This document shows, piece by piece, positions 44,301 through 52,152 of a stretch of 64,000 nucleotides of DNA. This stretch comes from Saprospiraceae bacterium (lineage in GTDB: Bacteria; Bacteroidota; Bacteroidia; Chitinophagales; Saprospiraceae): the NCBI GenBank assembly GCA_020629715.1, contig JAHDCU010000002.1, positions 1 through 64,000 of the forward strand. Direction: 5' to 3'. The position numbers and the translations under genes are program-made. Positions within the stretch are counted from its first letter, which is position 1; each line of letters begins with the position of its first letter. The notes beneath the pieces are model-generated. The model had not been told where the DNA came from. It ran no database searches and worked only from the letters and a program-made list of their open reading frames with translations.

Positions 44301-47029
44301 AAAGTGTAGAAACATCATTTACATCTGATTCCGAATGTGGGAGCTTAGAAGTATGCTATACCAATACTTCAACCAACTTGGTTGGGGAGTACAGTTGGAA
44401 CTTTGGAGATGGATCACCCGTAGTCATAGCTAATGAACAAGTTTGCCATACTTACCCCGCGCTAGGCACCTACAATGTGACCTTATCTCATAGTTCATTA
44501 GCTTGTCAAAACATGAGTTCGACTCAAGCGATAGACGTGCTTGATACCGTAGATTTGGTGATTACTGGAGAGACTATGATATGTAATAATCAGATCAATC
44601 TTGTTGTCACTGGAGCCATTGATGGAGATGATTATATCTGGTCGTTTACGAATGATTTTACATCAACAGTTGCTTCTGGAAATACTTATACTGGAGAATT
44701 ACTCCTAGACTCTCTAACGCTTTATGTGTCTACTGCTCCCGGTGCTATATGTCCCGGTGTAGATTCCATCACTGTTTTTAATGATATGTTTGAATTAAGT
44801 TTCCTTGATCCTTTCGAAGCATGCCAAGGTGATCAGTTTTCATATACTGTGGTATCCAATGATCCGTCAGTCGTTTATCAATGGGAAGATTCACCTTTCA
44901 TCATTGGAGGAGCAAATACTAATATGCCATTGATTAGTATTCCCGCAGATCAAACAGAAGATATTACTTTAAGCTTTACTGCTAGTAATGGTGCAGGTTG
45001 TATGCAATCACAAGAAATTACGATTCAGATAGGAAATCCTTCAGAATTATCATTTGAATATTCACAAGCTTGTGGTGGCTTAGAAGTATGTTTTGATGCC
45101 ATGCCTGAAGGACTCAATATTTACCTCTGGAGTATAGACGGCATGTTGCCTGTACAAGGTCAGAGCATTTGTCAGACATTCCCATCAGCTGGTACTTATA
45201 TGGTGACTTTGAGTACGATCGGTAATGTATGTACTCCATTTTCAGTATCAGAAGAGATCGTAGTGACTGAAAATACTGAATTAATCATAACGGGCAGTGA
45301 TCTCACTTGTACTGGATTTACAGATCTTAATGTAAGTAATGGTGTGGATAGTGATGCATTTAAATGGTCAACAAATCCAGACTTCGAGCCAATTATTGGT
45401 ATGGGAAGTAACCTTGTGTACGAAATGGAAAGCGAGATACAAACATTCTACGTGATGACAACAGATGATGCCAGCTGTGCAGATATGAGTAGTTTCACCG
45501 TGACTAATGGTGAAATCATGATTGATTATCAAGATTCAATCTCTTTGTGCAATGGAACAACTACTTCATACCAAATCTCGAATTTGAACCCAAATCAAAC
45601 TCTTAATATTGATTGGGGCAATGATCCACATATTATCACTTCTCCCAACAATAATGTCATACAGATAGTCATAGGTGAAGACGAGCAGGAGTCATTCGAG
45701 TTCAACTTTACAGTTTCCAATAATTTGATGTGTGATAGTACCTATACGGTATTCGTAGATATTTCAAACGAGCTTGACATGGACTTCAACTCTTCGTTAG
45801 AAGAATGTGGATCATACACCATCTGTTTTGAAAACCTAAACCCTGAATCGAATGTAACATATAGCTGGGATTTTGGTGATTTAACTACAGAAATGGATAC
45901 CATAACAGCATATAATCCACCATGCTATACGTATCCAGGAGCAGGCACTTATACAGTAACCCTTAATGCTGATTCAGAAGGGTGTGGCATGATGTCTATT
46001 GAGAAAGAGATTGTTGTTTCTGAAATAATCAGTGTCAATGTAGATGCTCAAAACATAAGCATCTGTAGCAATGACTTTTTCACAATTAATGCCTCTACCA
46101 ATGTAGATGCAACAATAAGCTTTTGCTTAGAAAATGGTACAATCCTAGGAGAAGGTCCTGTTTTAGAAAGTTCATTCTCATCAGATACCGTGGTACTTGT
46201 GAAAGCCACTGATGCACTTGGCTGCTCTGATACTCTTGCAGTACAGATTGATGTATTTGAATTTGATTTTGTAATCGAAGCGCCAGCAGTGGTGATTTGT
46301 GCAGGTGATGAATTTCAAATTTCATTGATTAACGATGATACTGTAAATGAATACACGTATGCTTGGGAACCCACTGATTGCATAGTAGCAGGTGGCAATA
46401 CTGCTACACCTACTGTATCGGCATTAGCATCTAAAAATCTGTCAGTAACGATTACGAATACCACCTTAGGCTGTCAAACAACCGCCTCCGTACCTATAAG
46501 TATTTCAAATATTGATGCTGATATTTTGCCAGACGTATTTGGCGAGATCCTAGCAGGTGAAGAAGTGACTTTAGAGGCACAAGGAGGCACAGTGTTCAGT
46601 ACATACTCTTGGAGTAATGATGAGGATATTTCTGGACCTGAGCAGACCGTATCTCCAGTAGTCACCACTACTTATGATGTGATCATTACCGATGAATTTG
46701 GTTGTACGGGTACGGCATCTTATACGGTCACAGTAAGAGAAGCTCTTTGTAATGAGGACGATATCTATGTGCCTAGTGCCTTTAGTCCAAATGGTGATGA
46801 TGTCAATGATGTATTATATGTACGTAGTGCAGTAGTCACAGATTTGGATTTCACCATTGTAGATCGTTGGGGCAAAGAGTTATTCAGGTCACGTAATGTC
46901 AATACCGGATGGGATGGGACATTCAATGGAGAACGTCTTGCACCAGATGTATATGCTTACTGTGTCAAAGCTACCTGCATCAATAATGAGACTTACGTCA
47001 AAAGTGGAAATGTCTCTATTTTGAGATAA
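38378..47029 (+). CDS. Giant PKD-repeat protein with type B T9SS sorting domain
   Basis: This 2883-residue surface protein has a signal peptide (MKYCIGYFSLFCLVMLSS). ATGs lie at 38378, 38390 and 38405; the first is kept here, but the third starts the signal directly. The mature part begins THIVGGDITYQCLGDDNYEI, an N-terminal domain common to such proteins. Then follow many PKD-like and Ig-like beta domains with paired cysteines (WDFGDGSPTVIANDQVCHTY, WNFGDGSPVVIANEQVCHTY). The C-terminus (YVPSAFSPNGDDVNDVLYVR, IVDRWGKELFRSRN) is the type B sorting domain of gliding-type adhesins. It is the last gene of a cassette with PorP/SprF and OmpA-like genes, which fits SprB-like cargo. A large internal duplication is described separately. 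Confidence 0.95.
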   Translation: MSNIMNNQIMKYCIGYFSLFCLVMLSSLDMYATHIVGGDITYQCLGDDNYEITLTIRRDCENGLPQADFDDPVSIGVFDPVFGNLLTQYGNFGQILIPFSESDTLNETIVSDCGFIGSQVCVEETIYKTITKLPYRPRGLILAHQRCCRNITLNNIIEPLATGSTYYIEVKPEALTECNSSPTFDAWADLYICANQDLNFSLSATDIDGDSLVYRLCTPSTGASAADPMPQPASPPPYSDVQFSFPFTLENMMGGVPLQINSKTGQLTANPNLVGQYLIGVCVDEYRNGKLLSSVRRDFEYNVRVCSVGPEASYSADSPYCGTSEVSFLNTSTNADSYIWYFDFPSTDPAFTSTELNPTFNYPSSGLYNVRLEAKRAIDGCVSNFSNVIAVSTSELDAEIVSNITNCDGNTVTLELSSPTVDDDPVFDVVSYNWSVNQAGSITTFSGQSIDVDILSDIPVEVSLTVTSNSGCFDTEILNIANSGENYNTNFLTNFTECQEGGFVIEFSDISDNPPLTTTAWNWTIIDNGNSIISDQQSFEAILIDPSSATALLEITLSNGCKSELYIDNLDIIGLPNIDFEVEVASCDNTDLVMSFSDNSDHGALSPIMYNWTIVSNSGTTTNLAGSTVSQTFLPGEILDINLSVTYSNGCVLSLDKNDIDINNVIDPATFDIKLINCNNQDGSSDYNVSLNTDNAYDVESVDWVYTIDGLTPISATGNTITIGGSEGANVAIDVVVNYTNGCTESAQTSFIIESIDLEVIDNNITLCQGMTTELIQNGNPNWTYSYSPETGLDLKDPHNPLFIGDASSIYEVTVSNGNCSITESVSISIVEQMTLAISGPTISCDGNVELLVTGAGTNANYEWSETSDFSNIIATGNTLNTTFSNNEQIYFVRVNGSVCEIEIASFTVKLNDIIFDTISDIEACNGDEFILYLLSDDSNIQSITWDTNPHITSGADTSSPTISIGASENTNFNLSYTIIDINGCSTLGSVLINVLEQPQLNFTSTQTCGTTTVCFSDLDPQFGQELVIDMTTIISVTNTEQCYEFNAFGSYEVLLQGVGITCAGQSEVKTIIVNESVDLTITGDTVSCDGLVQLEVSGGPSNINYEWATDSEFNNVIQVGSFLNTELMGATGATYYVQIEGNENCESEVDSVRVQDGFFELTFETPLEICIGDTIAYSVFPDPSIMTTIQWNSHPYLFGGANTTMPMIGIPEADAQDFSLSFTATSILGCTKTMTVDFIIRDNEKTSFMVDASCGDLEVCFTNTTSNQNGNYTWDFGDGSPTVIANDQVCHTYTSFDMYDVTLTNDSELCQNSSSTQTINLGEAIDIIYQNMIEACPGDQFDFTVLANDPNYSIEWSSSPIIIAGNDSFTPSIMIPADQTEDVALSFTVTNEMSCSESYTLSVDISQAEQFDFTTTQECGSLEICFTANLPDLNLYVWDIETSPQLKGETVCHTFPTGGSYTVTLSTTGNICNPIPTTQTITVEEPITIDFISDPITVCLGNTSEIIQNGNSDWTYTWSPTTGLDLSDPSNPIFNGTTSTGYSVTVTNGDCTESASVSVNVVDEMELEIIGSDISCDGSVELTVIGAGNNANYEWSIDPDFNTIIATGNTLNTSFAGESETYYVSVNGSSCTIINTSLTITLNDIAFDALTEIEACNGDEFILNLLSDDSNVQSITWDANPHIILGSDTTSPTISIGASENTDFGLSYTIIDINECSNSGTVLINVSEQPLLGFSYAQTCGTTTVCFSGLDPMSGQELVIDMSTVITVTDIEQCYDFGAFGAYDVVLQGTAMTCAGQSDLTTIIVNEGADLTITGDTVSCDGLVLLEVAGGPSNINYEWATDINFNNIIQVGSILNTDLMGATGATYYVQIEGNENCESEIDSIRVQDGFFELTFETPFQICVGDTIAYPVFPDPSIMTTIQWNSHPYLFGGANTTMPMIGIPEVGAEDFSLSFTATSILGCTKTMTVDFIISESVETSFTSDSECGSLEVCYTNTSTNLVGEYSWNFGDGSPVVIANEQVCHTYPALGTYNVTLSHSSLACQNMSSTQAIDVLDTVDLVITGETMICNNQINLVVTGAIDGDDYIWSFTNDFTSTVASGNTYTGELLLDSLTLYVSTAPGAICPGVDSITVFNDMFELSFLDPFEACQGDQFSYTVVSNDPSVVYQWEDSPFIIGGANTNMPLISIPADQTEDITLSFTASNGAGCMQSQEITIQIGNPSELSFEYSQACGGLEVCFDAMPEGLNIYLWSIDGMLPVQGQSICQTFPSAGTYMVTLSTIGNVCTPFSVSEEIVVTENTELIITGSDLTCTGFTDLNVSNGVDSDAFKWSTNPDFEPIIGMGSNLVYEMESEIQTFYVMTTDDASCADMSSFTVTNGEIMIDYQDSISLCNGTTTSYQISNLNPNQTLNIDWGNDPHIITSPNNNVIQIVIGEDEQESFEFNFTVSNNLMCDSTYTVFVDISNELDMDFNSSLEECGSYTICFENLNPESNVTYSWDFGDLTTEMDTITAYNPPCYTYPGAGTYTVTLNADSEGCGMMSIEKEIVVSEIISVNVDAQNISICSNDFFTINASTNVDATISFCLENGTILGEGPVLESSFSSDTVVLVKATDALGCSDTLAVQIDVFEFDFVIEAPAVVICAGDEFQISLINDDTVNEYTYAWEPTDCIVAGGNTATPTVSALASKNLSVTITNTTLGCQTTASVPISISNIDADILPDVFGEILAGEEVTLEAQGGTVFSTYSWSNDEDISGPEQTVSPVVTTTYDVIITDEFGCTGTASYTVTVREALCNEDDIYVPSAFSPNGDDVNDVLYVRSAVVTDLDFTIVDRWGKELFRSRNVNTGWDGTFNGERLAPDVYAYCVKATCINNETYVKSGNVSILR
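40679..45260 (+). repeat. Large internal tandem duplication in the giant protein gene
   Basis: The segment starting at 40679 recurs 2196 nt later, at 42875, in the same frame. The offset stays exactly 2196 nt at three points checked: 40679/42875, 41621/43817 and 41951/44147. It rises to 2436 nt by 42635/45071, so copy 2 carries about 240 nt (80 codons, one domain) that copy 1 lacks or lost. Shared stretches include SCDGLVxLEVxGGPSNINYE and DPSIMTTIQWNSHPYLFGG. Confidence 0.9.
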
Positions 47030-47063
47030 TAAAGGAATTGAAAACATAACGAAAAGATGAATG

Positions 47064-47094
47064 AGGTCATTTTAGCAAAATGCTAGGATGACCT
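47064..47094. terminator. Convergent terminator between the giant gene and ppk1
   Basis: Outer arms AGGTCAT (47064-47070) and ATGACCT (47088-47094) enclose an inner TAGCA-AAA-TGCTA hairpin. The plus strand then runs ATTCATTTTC. The hairpin overlaps the ppk1 stop and lies between two converging genes. Confidence 0.7.
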
Positions 47095-49189
47095 ATTCAT
47101 TTTCGTCATCCTCCAGCTCGAGTCTAGATTGCTCTTCTATACGCTTCATAAAGTAATAAGTCTCTAGCTGAGACCTGACTACGAAGTCAGAATTATCTTT
47201 TTTGTAATCGTTTACTTCAAGGTAATTTACCTTTCTAGACTTCATATTATCATTGAGCTGTATACCTATTAATTTCACAATCTGAGCTCTGATATCTGGA
47301 TCATAAATTGGAAACATAGTCTCAATCCTATGATGTAGATTACGTACCATCCAATCAGCTGATGAAAGGTATATATTTTGATCTTTGCCTGCACCGAAGA
47401 TGAATAACCTTATATGTTCTAGGAATCGATCCACGATGCTGATTCCATCAATATTATCACTGACTCCAGGTACATTTGGTACTATGGAACAGATACCTCT
47501 GATGATCAATTTGACAGGAACACCTACTTGACTTGCCTTGTAAAGAAGTTTGATCATTTCTTCGTCTTGGATACTATTCATTTTCAGGATGATCAAAGAC
47601 TTTTCTCCACGTTTAGCTTTGTCTATTTCCTGCTGAATAAGTGCCTTCAGCTTTTGTTTTAAGTTAAACTTACCAACCGCTAGATGCATAAAAGGCTTAG
47701 TGGGGAGTTGCTTTGTCTCCAAATAAGCAAAGACCCTAGTGGCTTCACTTGTTAGCCTTTTATCTGTTGTAAAAATGCCTATATCACTATAGATTTTAGC
47801 TGTATCCTCGTGGAAGTTACCCGTACTTAAGTAGTTATAAATTCTAGGTCCATCGCTTTCCATTCTTCTTACTAGCGCTAGCTTACAATGCACTTTCAGT
47901 CCAGGCATACTATAATGAACATTTACACCAGCTTGTTCTAGTTTTTCACCCCAGCGAAGGTTGGCTTCTTCATCAAATCTAGCTTTGATTTCAACAAATG
48001 CCGATACTTGTTTGCCGGCTTTGACGGCATTCATTAAGGCATTCATGATTCTCGATTCTTTGGCTACACGATATTGTATAATTTTGATATGTGTTACGTT
48101 GGGGTCTTTTGAGGCATCTTCAAAAAATTTGATTACCGACTCATAACTATGATAAGGAACGTGTACCATATGATCACGCTCTTTGATTTTATCAAAAATG
48201 GATTCAGCATTTTCTAACTCATATTTTTTCAAAGGTGGTAATGGTATATCCAGGAGATGTTCCATACCAAAATTTGGAAATTTGAAAAAATCCGAATTAT
48301 TATGGTATCTACCTTCTGGCAAGAGATCATACGTTTCTAAGTCAAATACTTCTGTCAAAAAACTTAGTAGATGCTCCGGCATTTCACGGTCATATACCAT
48401 ACGAGAAGCAGGTCCCACATCGCGTTTATTCAGACTTCTCTTGACCTTATCAATGAGGTCTCCGCTATATTCATCATCTATATATAACTCTGCATCACGA
48501 GTAAGCTTGATACCATAAGTATCGACTACATCAAATCCAGGAAATATATACTGTATACTATGCCTTACTATATCATCGAGCATGATGATTTCTTTATTTG
48601 GATTCCCTTCTGTCACAGGAAGATGTATAAACCTTGGAAAGTAATCTGATGGAATCTTTACAATAGCATAGTGTTTCTGATCAGGATTTTCAAGATCACG
48701 TAGATTTAAGGCTAAGTATAGCGCTCTATTATTTAAAAATGGCTTGATTTTATTTTCGATCAGAAGTACGGGTTGTACAAATGGTAGCAGTTTATCTTGA
48801 AAATATTCTTCAACAAATTCTCGCTGTTGTTTATCTAGATCAAGGCGCCTTTTGAGTACGATGCCGTGTTGCTTTAGTGAAGGCACAATGTCATTTTCAA
48901 AAATACTAGAGAATTCTTCTTGTTGTAGATTGACTAGCTTAGTGATCTCATCCAAGATGTCTTTTGGATTAAAGTGAAGCTTCTTTTTGGTTTTTTTTCC
49001 CGCACGTTCTAAGTTACGGTGATTGGCTACCCGTACCCTAAAAAATTCATCTAAATTGGAGCTGTATATGGCTAGAAACTTTAGTCTTTCAAACAGAGGC
49101 ACAGAAAGATCTTTAGCTTCTTGCAAAACTCTATAATTGAAAGATAACCAACTAATATCTCGATGTATATATGGGGTAACTTGCTTCAT
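47093..49189 (-). CDS. ppk1: Polyphosphate kinase 1
   Basis: This 698-residue enzyme makes polyphosphate from ATP. The N-terminal domain starts with YIHRDISWLSFNYRVLQEAK and NLDEFFRVRVANHRNLERAG. The catalytic half carries GLKVHCKLALV, whose His corresponds to the phosphorylated His (H435) of E. coli PPK, then YLSTGNFHEDTAKIYSDIG and a C-terminal LSSADWMVRNLHHRIETMFP. The second conserved His of E. coli (in AHIGTGN) appears as Tyr (NYLSTGN); this needs an alignment to confirm. It is the last gene of a minus-strand pair with the DUF72 gene, 3 nt apart. Confidence 0.96.
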   Translation of the reverse strand: MKQVTPYIHRDISWLSFNYRVLQEAKDLSVPLFERLKFLAIYSSNLDEFFRVRVANHRNLERAGKKTKKKLHFNPKDILDEITKLVNLQQEEFSSIFENDIVPSLKQHGIVLKRRLDLDKQQREFVEEYFQDKLLPFVQPVLLIENKIKPFLNNRALYLALNLRDLENPDQKHYAIVKIPSDYFPRFIHLPVTEGNPNKEIIMLDDIVRHSIQYIFPGFDVVDTYGIKLTRDAELYIDDEYSGDLIDKVKRSLNKRDVGPASRMVYDREMPEHLLSFLTEVFDLETYDLLPEGRYHNNSDFFKFPNFGMEHLLDIPLPPLKKYELENAESIFDKIKERDHMVHVPYHSYESVIKFFEDASKDPNVTHIKIIQYRVAKESRIMNALMNAVKAGKQVSAFVEIKARFDEEANLRWGEKLEQAGVNVHYSMPGLKVHCKLALVRRMESDGPRIYNYLSTGNFHEDTAKIYSDIGIFTTDKRLTSEATRVFAYLETKQLPTKPFMHLAVGKFNLKQKLKALIQQEIDKAKRGEKSLIILKMNSIQDEEMIKLLYKASQVGVPVKLIIRGICSIVPNVPGVSDNIDGISIVDRFLEHIRLFIFGAGKDQNIYLSSADWMVRNLHHRIETMFPIYDPDIRAQIVKLIGIQLNDNMKSRKVNYLEVNDYKKDNSDFVVRSQLETYYFMKRIEEQSRLELEDDENE

Positions 49190-49192
49190 AAA

Positions 49193-50089
49193 TCAAAATA
49201 ATTTGAGTTGATCATTGGATGTAACATTGCTTTTTGATATTTCAAAAACTTTTTCTTCTCGAGCAGTTTCAATCAAAAAATCACACATTTCAGGTGCTAA
49301 GATATTATTGGGTTCATGAACTAAAAAGAATACTTCCTTTAATCCATTATTTTTAAATTCTAGAAGTTTAGATAGCCATGCCTCGATTCGCTTGAAATCA
49401 CTTTGTATAAGATTGTTTCCAACCCATCGTATGATCATATAGTCATGTGACAATATATTATGAACACCCATCCTAAATCCAGCAACATCAGTATAGAGGA
49501 TTGATGCTGACCATTCAATCGATTTTTCCACTAACCAATGCTTTGTCTCTTTATTTTCAAACCAAGAAGGATGTCTAAATTCTATAGAAATCGGTATAGA
49601 AGTGCTCCATTGTTCAAAAAATGAATCCAACGCAGCTACCCGTGAAATATCAAAGTATTCCGGTAATTGTATGAAACAGGGACCGAGTTTTTCTTCAAAA
49701 AAAGACATTGCATCTAGGCATAAAGGAATGAGGCCTTTTGAAAGTCCAAGATCTCTAGACTGACTTATGCCTCTAAATACTTTTGGGCAAAACTGAAAGT
49801 CTTCTGCCGATTCTTCTCGCCACTTAATAATAGTCTCTTTTTTGGGTATCGTATAAAAGCTACTATTGAGCTCAACAGTCTTGTAATGCTCTGAGTAATA
49901 TCTCAAAAAGTCCGAAGACTTGGATTTGTTAGGATATAGTGAGCCCTTCCACTCCTTAGTAGACCATCCTGTGCAACCAACTTTAATTTTTATAGTATTA
50001 CTTGACCTATTTAGCTTTGTATTATGAAATATTTCTTTGGGTAGGCCAAAATCAATGGAGGCAAGATCGTTAACTTTTCCAAACTTCAT
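49193..50089 (-). CDS. DUF72 family protein (YecE-like)
   Basis: This 298-residue TIM-barrel-like protein of the DUF72/YecE family has the defining start KVGCTGWSTKEWKGSLYPNK, then YKTVELNSSFYTIPKKETI, FCPKVFRGISQSRDLG and IEFRHPSWFENKETKHWL. The biochemical role of the family is not established. The first 30 residues (MKFGKVNDLASIDFGLPKEI) form a leader typical of Bacteroidota members. The gene precedes ppk1 with a 3-nt gap, so the two are translated from one transcript, as seen with other genes by chance or function. Confidence 0.92.
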   Translation of the reverse strand: MKFGKVNDLASIDFGLPKEIFHNTKLNRSSNTIKIKVGCTGWSTKEWKGSLYPNKSKSSDFLRYYSEHYKTVELNSSFYTIPKKETIIKWREESAEDFQFCPKVFRGISQSRDLGLSKGLIPLCLDAMSFFEEKLGPCFIQLPEYFDISRVAALDSFFEQWSTSIPISIEFRHPSWFENKETKHWLVEKSIEWSASILYTDVAGFRMGVHNILSHDYMIIRWVGNNLIQSDFKRIEAWLSKLLEFKNNGLKEVFFLVHEPNNILAPEMCDFLIETAREEKVFEISKSNVTSNDQLKLF

Positions 50090-50146
50090 TTTTATTCAAT
50101 TATTCAGACGCAACTTAATAACGACCTAAAATCAATATAGATTTCA

Positions 50147-50177
50147 TTTGGTACAGTAATCGAATGTGATACTTTTG
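50147..50177 (+). promoter_or_regulatory. Strong Bacteroidota-type promoter
   Basis: TTTG at 50147-50150 and TACTTTTG at 50170-50177 are separated by 19 nt, an exact match to the -33/-7 promoter of this phylum (TTTG-N19-TAnnTTTG). Transcription would begin near 50183, leaving a leader of about 14 nt before the TonB receptor ATG at 50197. There is no room for a cobalamin riboswitch. Confidence 0.75.
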
Positions 50178-50196
50178 CACTCACAAAATCATTGCT

Positions 50197-52146
50197 ATGA
50201 AAATTGTGATAAATCTACTTCTATTCATCACGTTATTCGGAATTAATCTTCCTGCTCAGTTTAGTGTCGACTTAGACTCCTTTAGCGTCACGGCCAACCA
50301 AATAGAAAAGCCAATATTGGAGACTGGTCGTAGCATGAGCGTAATCTCTGCCGAAGAAATAGAAAGGCTTCCTGTTCAAACTGTTGAGGAGCTCTTGCGA
50401 TATACCGCTGGAGTCAATCTAAATGCAAGAAATAATTTTGGGGTGCAGACGGATATAGGCATACGAGGATCTACTTTTTCTCAAGTGATTGTACTGCTTG
50501 ATAACGTAAGAATAAATGGACCTCTTACTGGCCATTTCAACAATAATATCCCTGTTTCACTTCATGAAATAGCTCATATAGAAGTATTGCGAGGATCAGC
50601 CGCGGCAGCCTATGGTGCCGACGCCGTAGGAGGTATCATACATATCAAGACGAAAACCTTTACTGGTAACATTGTAGACAATACTACTGTTGAAGGAGAG
50701 TTAGGTGTAGGATCTAATACCTCAAGCTTTACCGATTTTAGTGCTACGGGTGGTAATGATATAATCATCGTTAATGCTACGATGAAAACAAGTATTTCAG
50801 AAGGTGAACAACACCTAAATCCAAATTTTTTAGCAGGAACAGATGAGGATAGTCTGTATAACAACTATTTTAATGTACGATCTTACTCTTTGGGAGCTAA
50901 GGCTAGGATCAATAATGAATGGTCATGGTATGCTCGTGCCTCATTTGATGATCGTGATTTTTCTGCAAAATATTTTTACACCAGGTCAAATTTCGATGAG
51001 AGCACTGAACGGGTTCAGTCCAAATGGTTGCAGACAAGCCTTTTACATGAAGGGAGCCAATCAAGTAACAATCTTACGCTAGCTTTAGCCAGTACAAAGG
51101 ATAAGTTCATATTCAATCCTTTATTTGGTTTCAATCAACATGAAACTGATCAGTGGTCAATTAATTATAATCATATCAATCATATCAATAGCCAGTTACA
51201 GATAGCGGCAGGCATACAATCTATCTATAAAACCATAGAGAGTAATGATCGCGGTAATCACGAAAATCTGAACTACGGAGCATATCTTTCTGCAGATTAT
51301 AATATATCAGATGTTTGGAATATTTCTGCCAGCATAAGGGGAGAACAAGATGAAAATTTCGGCTTCGAGCTCATCCCACAAATCAATACGGCTTATCAAT
51401 TGAAAGATTGGACAATACATGCATCTGCAGGAAAATCAATAAGAGCAGCCGACTTTACGGAGCGATTTGTTTCTAATCTGATCCCTAATCTTACTCCAGG
51501 TAGAAATGTCGGCAATCCCGATCTTGAAGCAGAAAGAGCTTGGAATTATGATTTGGGATTTGTATATCACGGTAATAGAAGGGTGCAATGGCAAGGTGCC
51601 GCTTTTTATAGAGCATCAACCAATTTGATAGACTTTGGCCTTACCAATCAATCGAATATTTCTAACCTTACCAATCTGCAACTAGGTGAAGATTACTTCT
51701 ATGCTAATAATGTATCAGCGGCTAATACCTTCGGATTAGAGACTTCTATTCAGAGCTCTGGAAAAGTAGGAAGTCAAGGTCAGGTATTTAGCCAAATTTC
51801 ATATACCTATCTCCATACGTCTAATGATAGTGATGAGGTTTCAAAATATTTAGCTAATCATCCAACTCATAATTTCAATCTTACCTTGACGTACAAGTTT
51901 GATGCGTTTAGTATTTCCGCTAGCCAATTTTATTTGACAAGAGATACCGAAAATGCAGAAGCTATAGATGGTGAGATTTTGTCATCGTATACTGTATCCA
52001 ATCTCAAGCTTCAGTATAATCCATTTGGAGAGAAATTGGGATTCTATCTAAATGCTACAAATATATGGGATGAAGAATATCAGGAGATATTAGGTGCACG
52101 ATTACCAGGTCGATGGTTTATCTTTGGTGCTAAATTTAACATGTAA
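50197..52146 (+). CDS. TonB-dependent receptor, BtuB-like
   Basis: This 649-residue receptor has a signal peptide (NLLLFITLFGINLPAQ) and a plug with MSVISAEEIERLPVQTVEEL, IGIRGSTFSQVIVLLDNVRI and EVLRGSAAAAYGADAVGGII. The barrel ends with aromatic GRWFIFGAKFNM. The plug and size resemble BtuB and other vitamin B12 or siderophore receptors, and no carboxypeptidase-like domain is added at the N-terminus. The substrate is not certain. The next gene, tpiA, starts 7 nt downstream and probably shares the transcript. Confidence 0.9.
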   Translation: MKIVINLLLFITLFGINLPAQFSVDLDSFSVTANQIEKPILETGRSMSVISAEEIERLPVQTVEELLRYTAGVNLNARNNFGVQTDIGIRGSTFSQVIVLLDNVRINGPLTGHFNNNIPVSLHEIAHIEVLRGSAAAAYGADAVGGIIHIKTKTFTGNIVDNTTVEGELGVGSNTSSFTDFSATGGNDIIIVNATMKTSISEGEQHLNPNFLAGTDEDSLYNNYFNVRSYSLGAKARINNEWSWYARASFDDRDFSAKYFYTRSNFDESTERVQSKWLQTSLLHEGSQSSNNLTLALASTKDKFIFNPLFGFNQHETDQWSINYNHINHINSQLQIAAGIQSIYKTIESNDRGNHENLNYGAYLSADYNISDVWNISASIRGEQDENFGFELIPQINTAYQLKDWTIHASAGKSIRAADFTERFVSNLIPNLTPGRNVGNPDLEAERAWNYDLGFVYHGNRRVQWQGAAFYRASTNLIDFGLTNQSNISNLTNLQLGEDYFYANNVSAANTFGLETSIQSSGKVGSQGQVFSQISYTYLHTSNDSDEVSKYLANHPTHNFNLTLTYKFDAFSISASQFYLTRDTENAEAIDGEILSSYTVSNLKLQYNPFGEKLGFYLNATNIWDEEYQEILGARLPGRWFIFGAKFNM

Positions 52147-52152
52147 GAAACG

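Noticed and set aside
50090-50196. Possible cobalamin riboswitch before the BtuB-like gene
   Set aside because: The promoter at 50147-50177 leaves a leader of about 14 nt, too short for a B12 riboswitch, and no B12-box-like sequence is seen.
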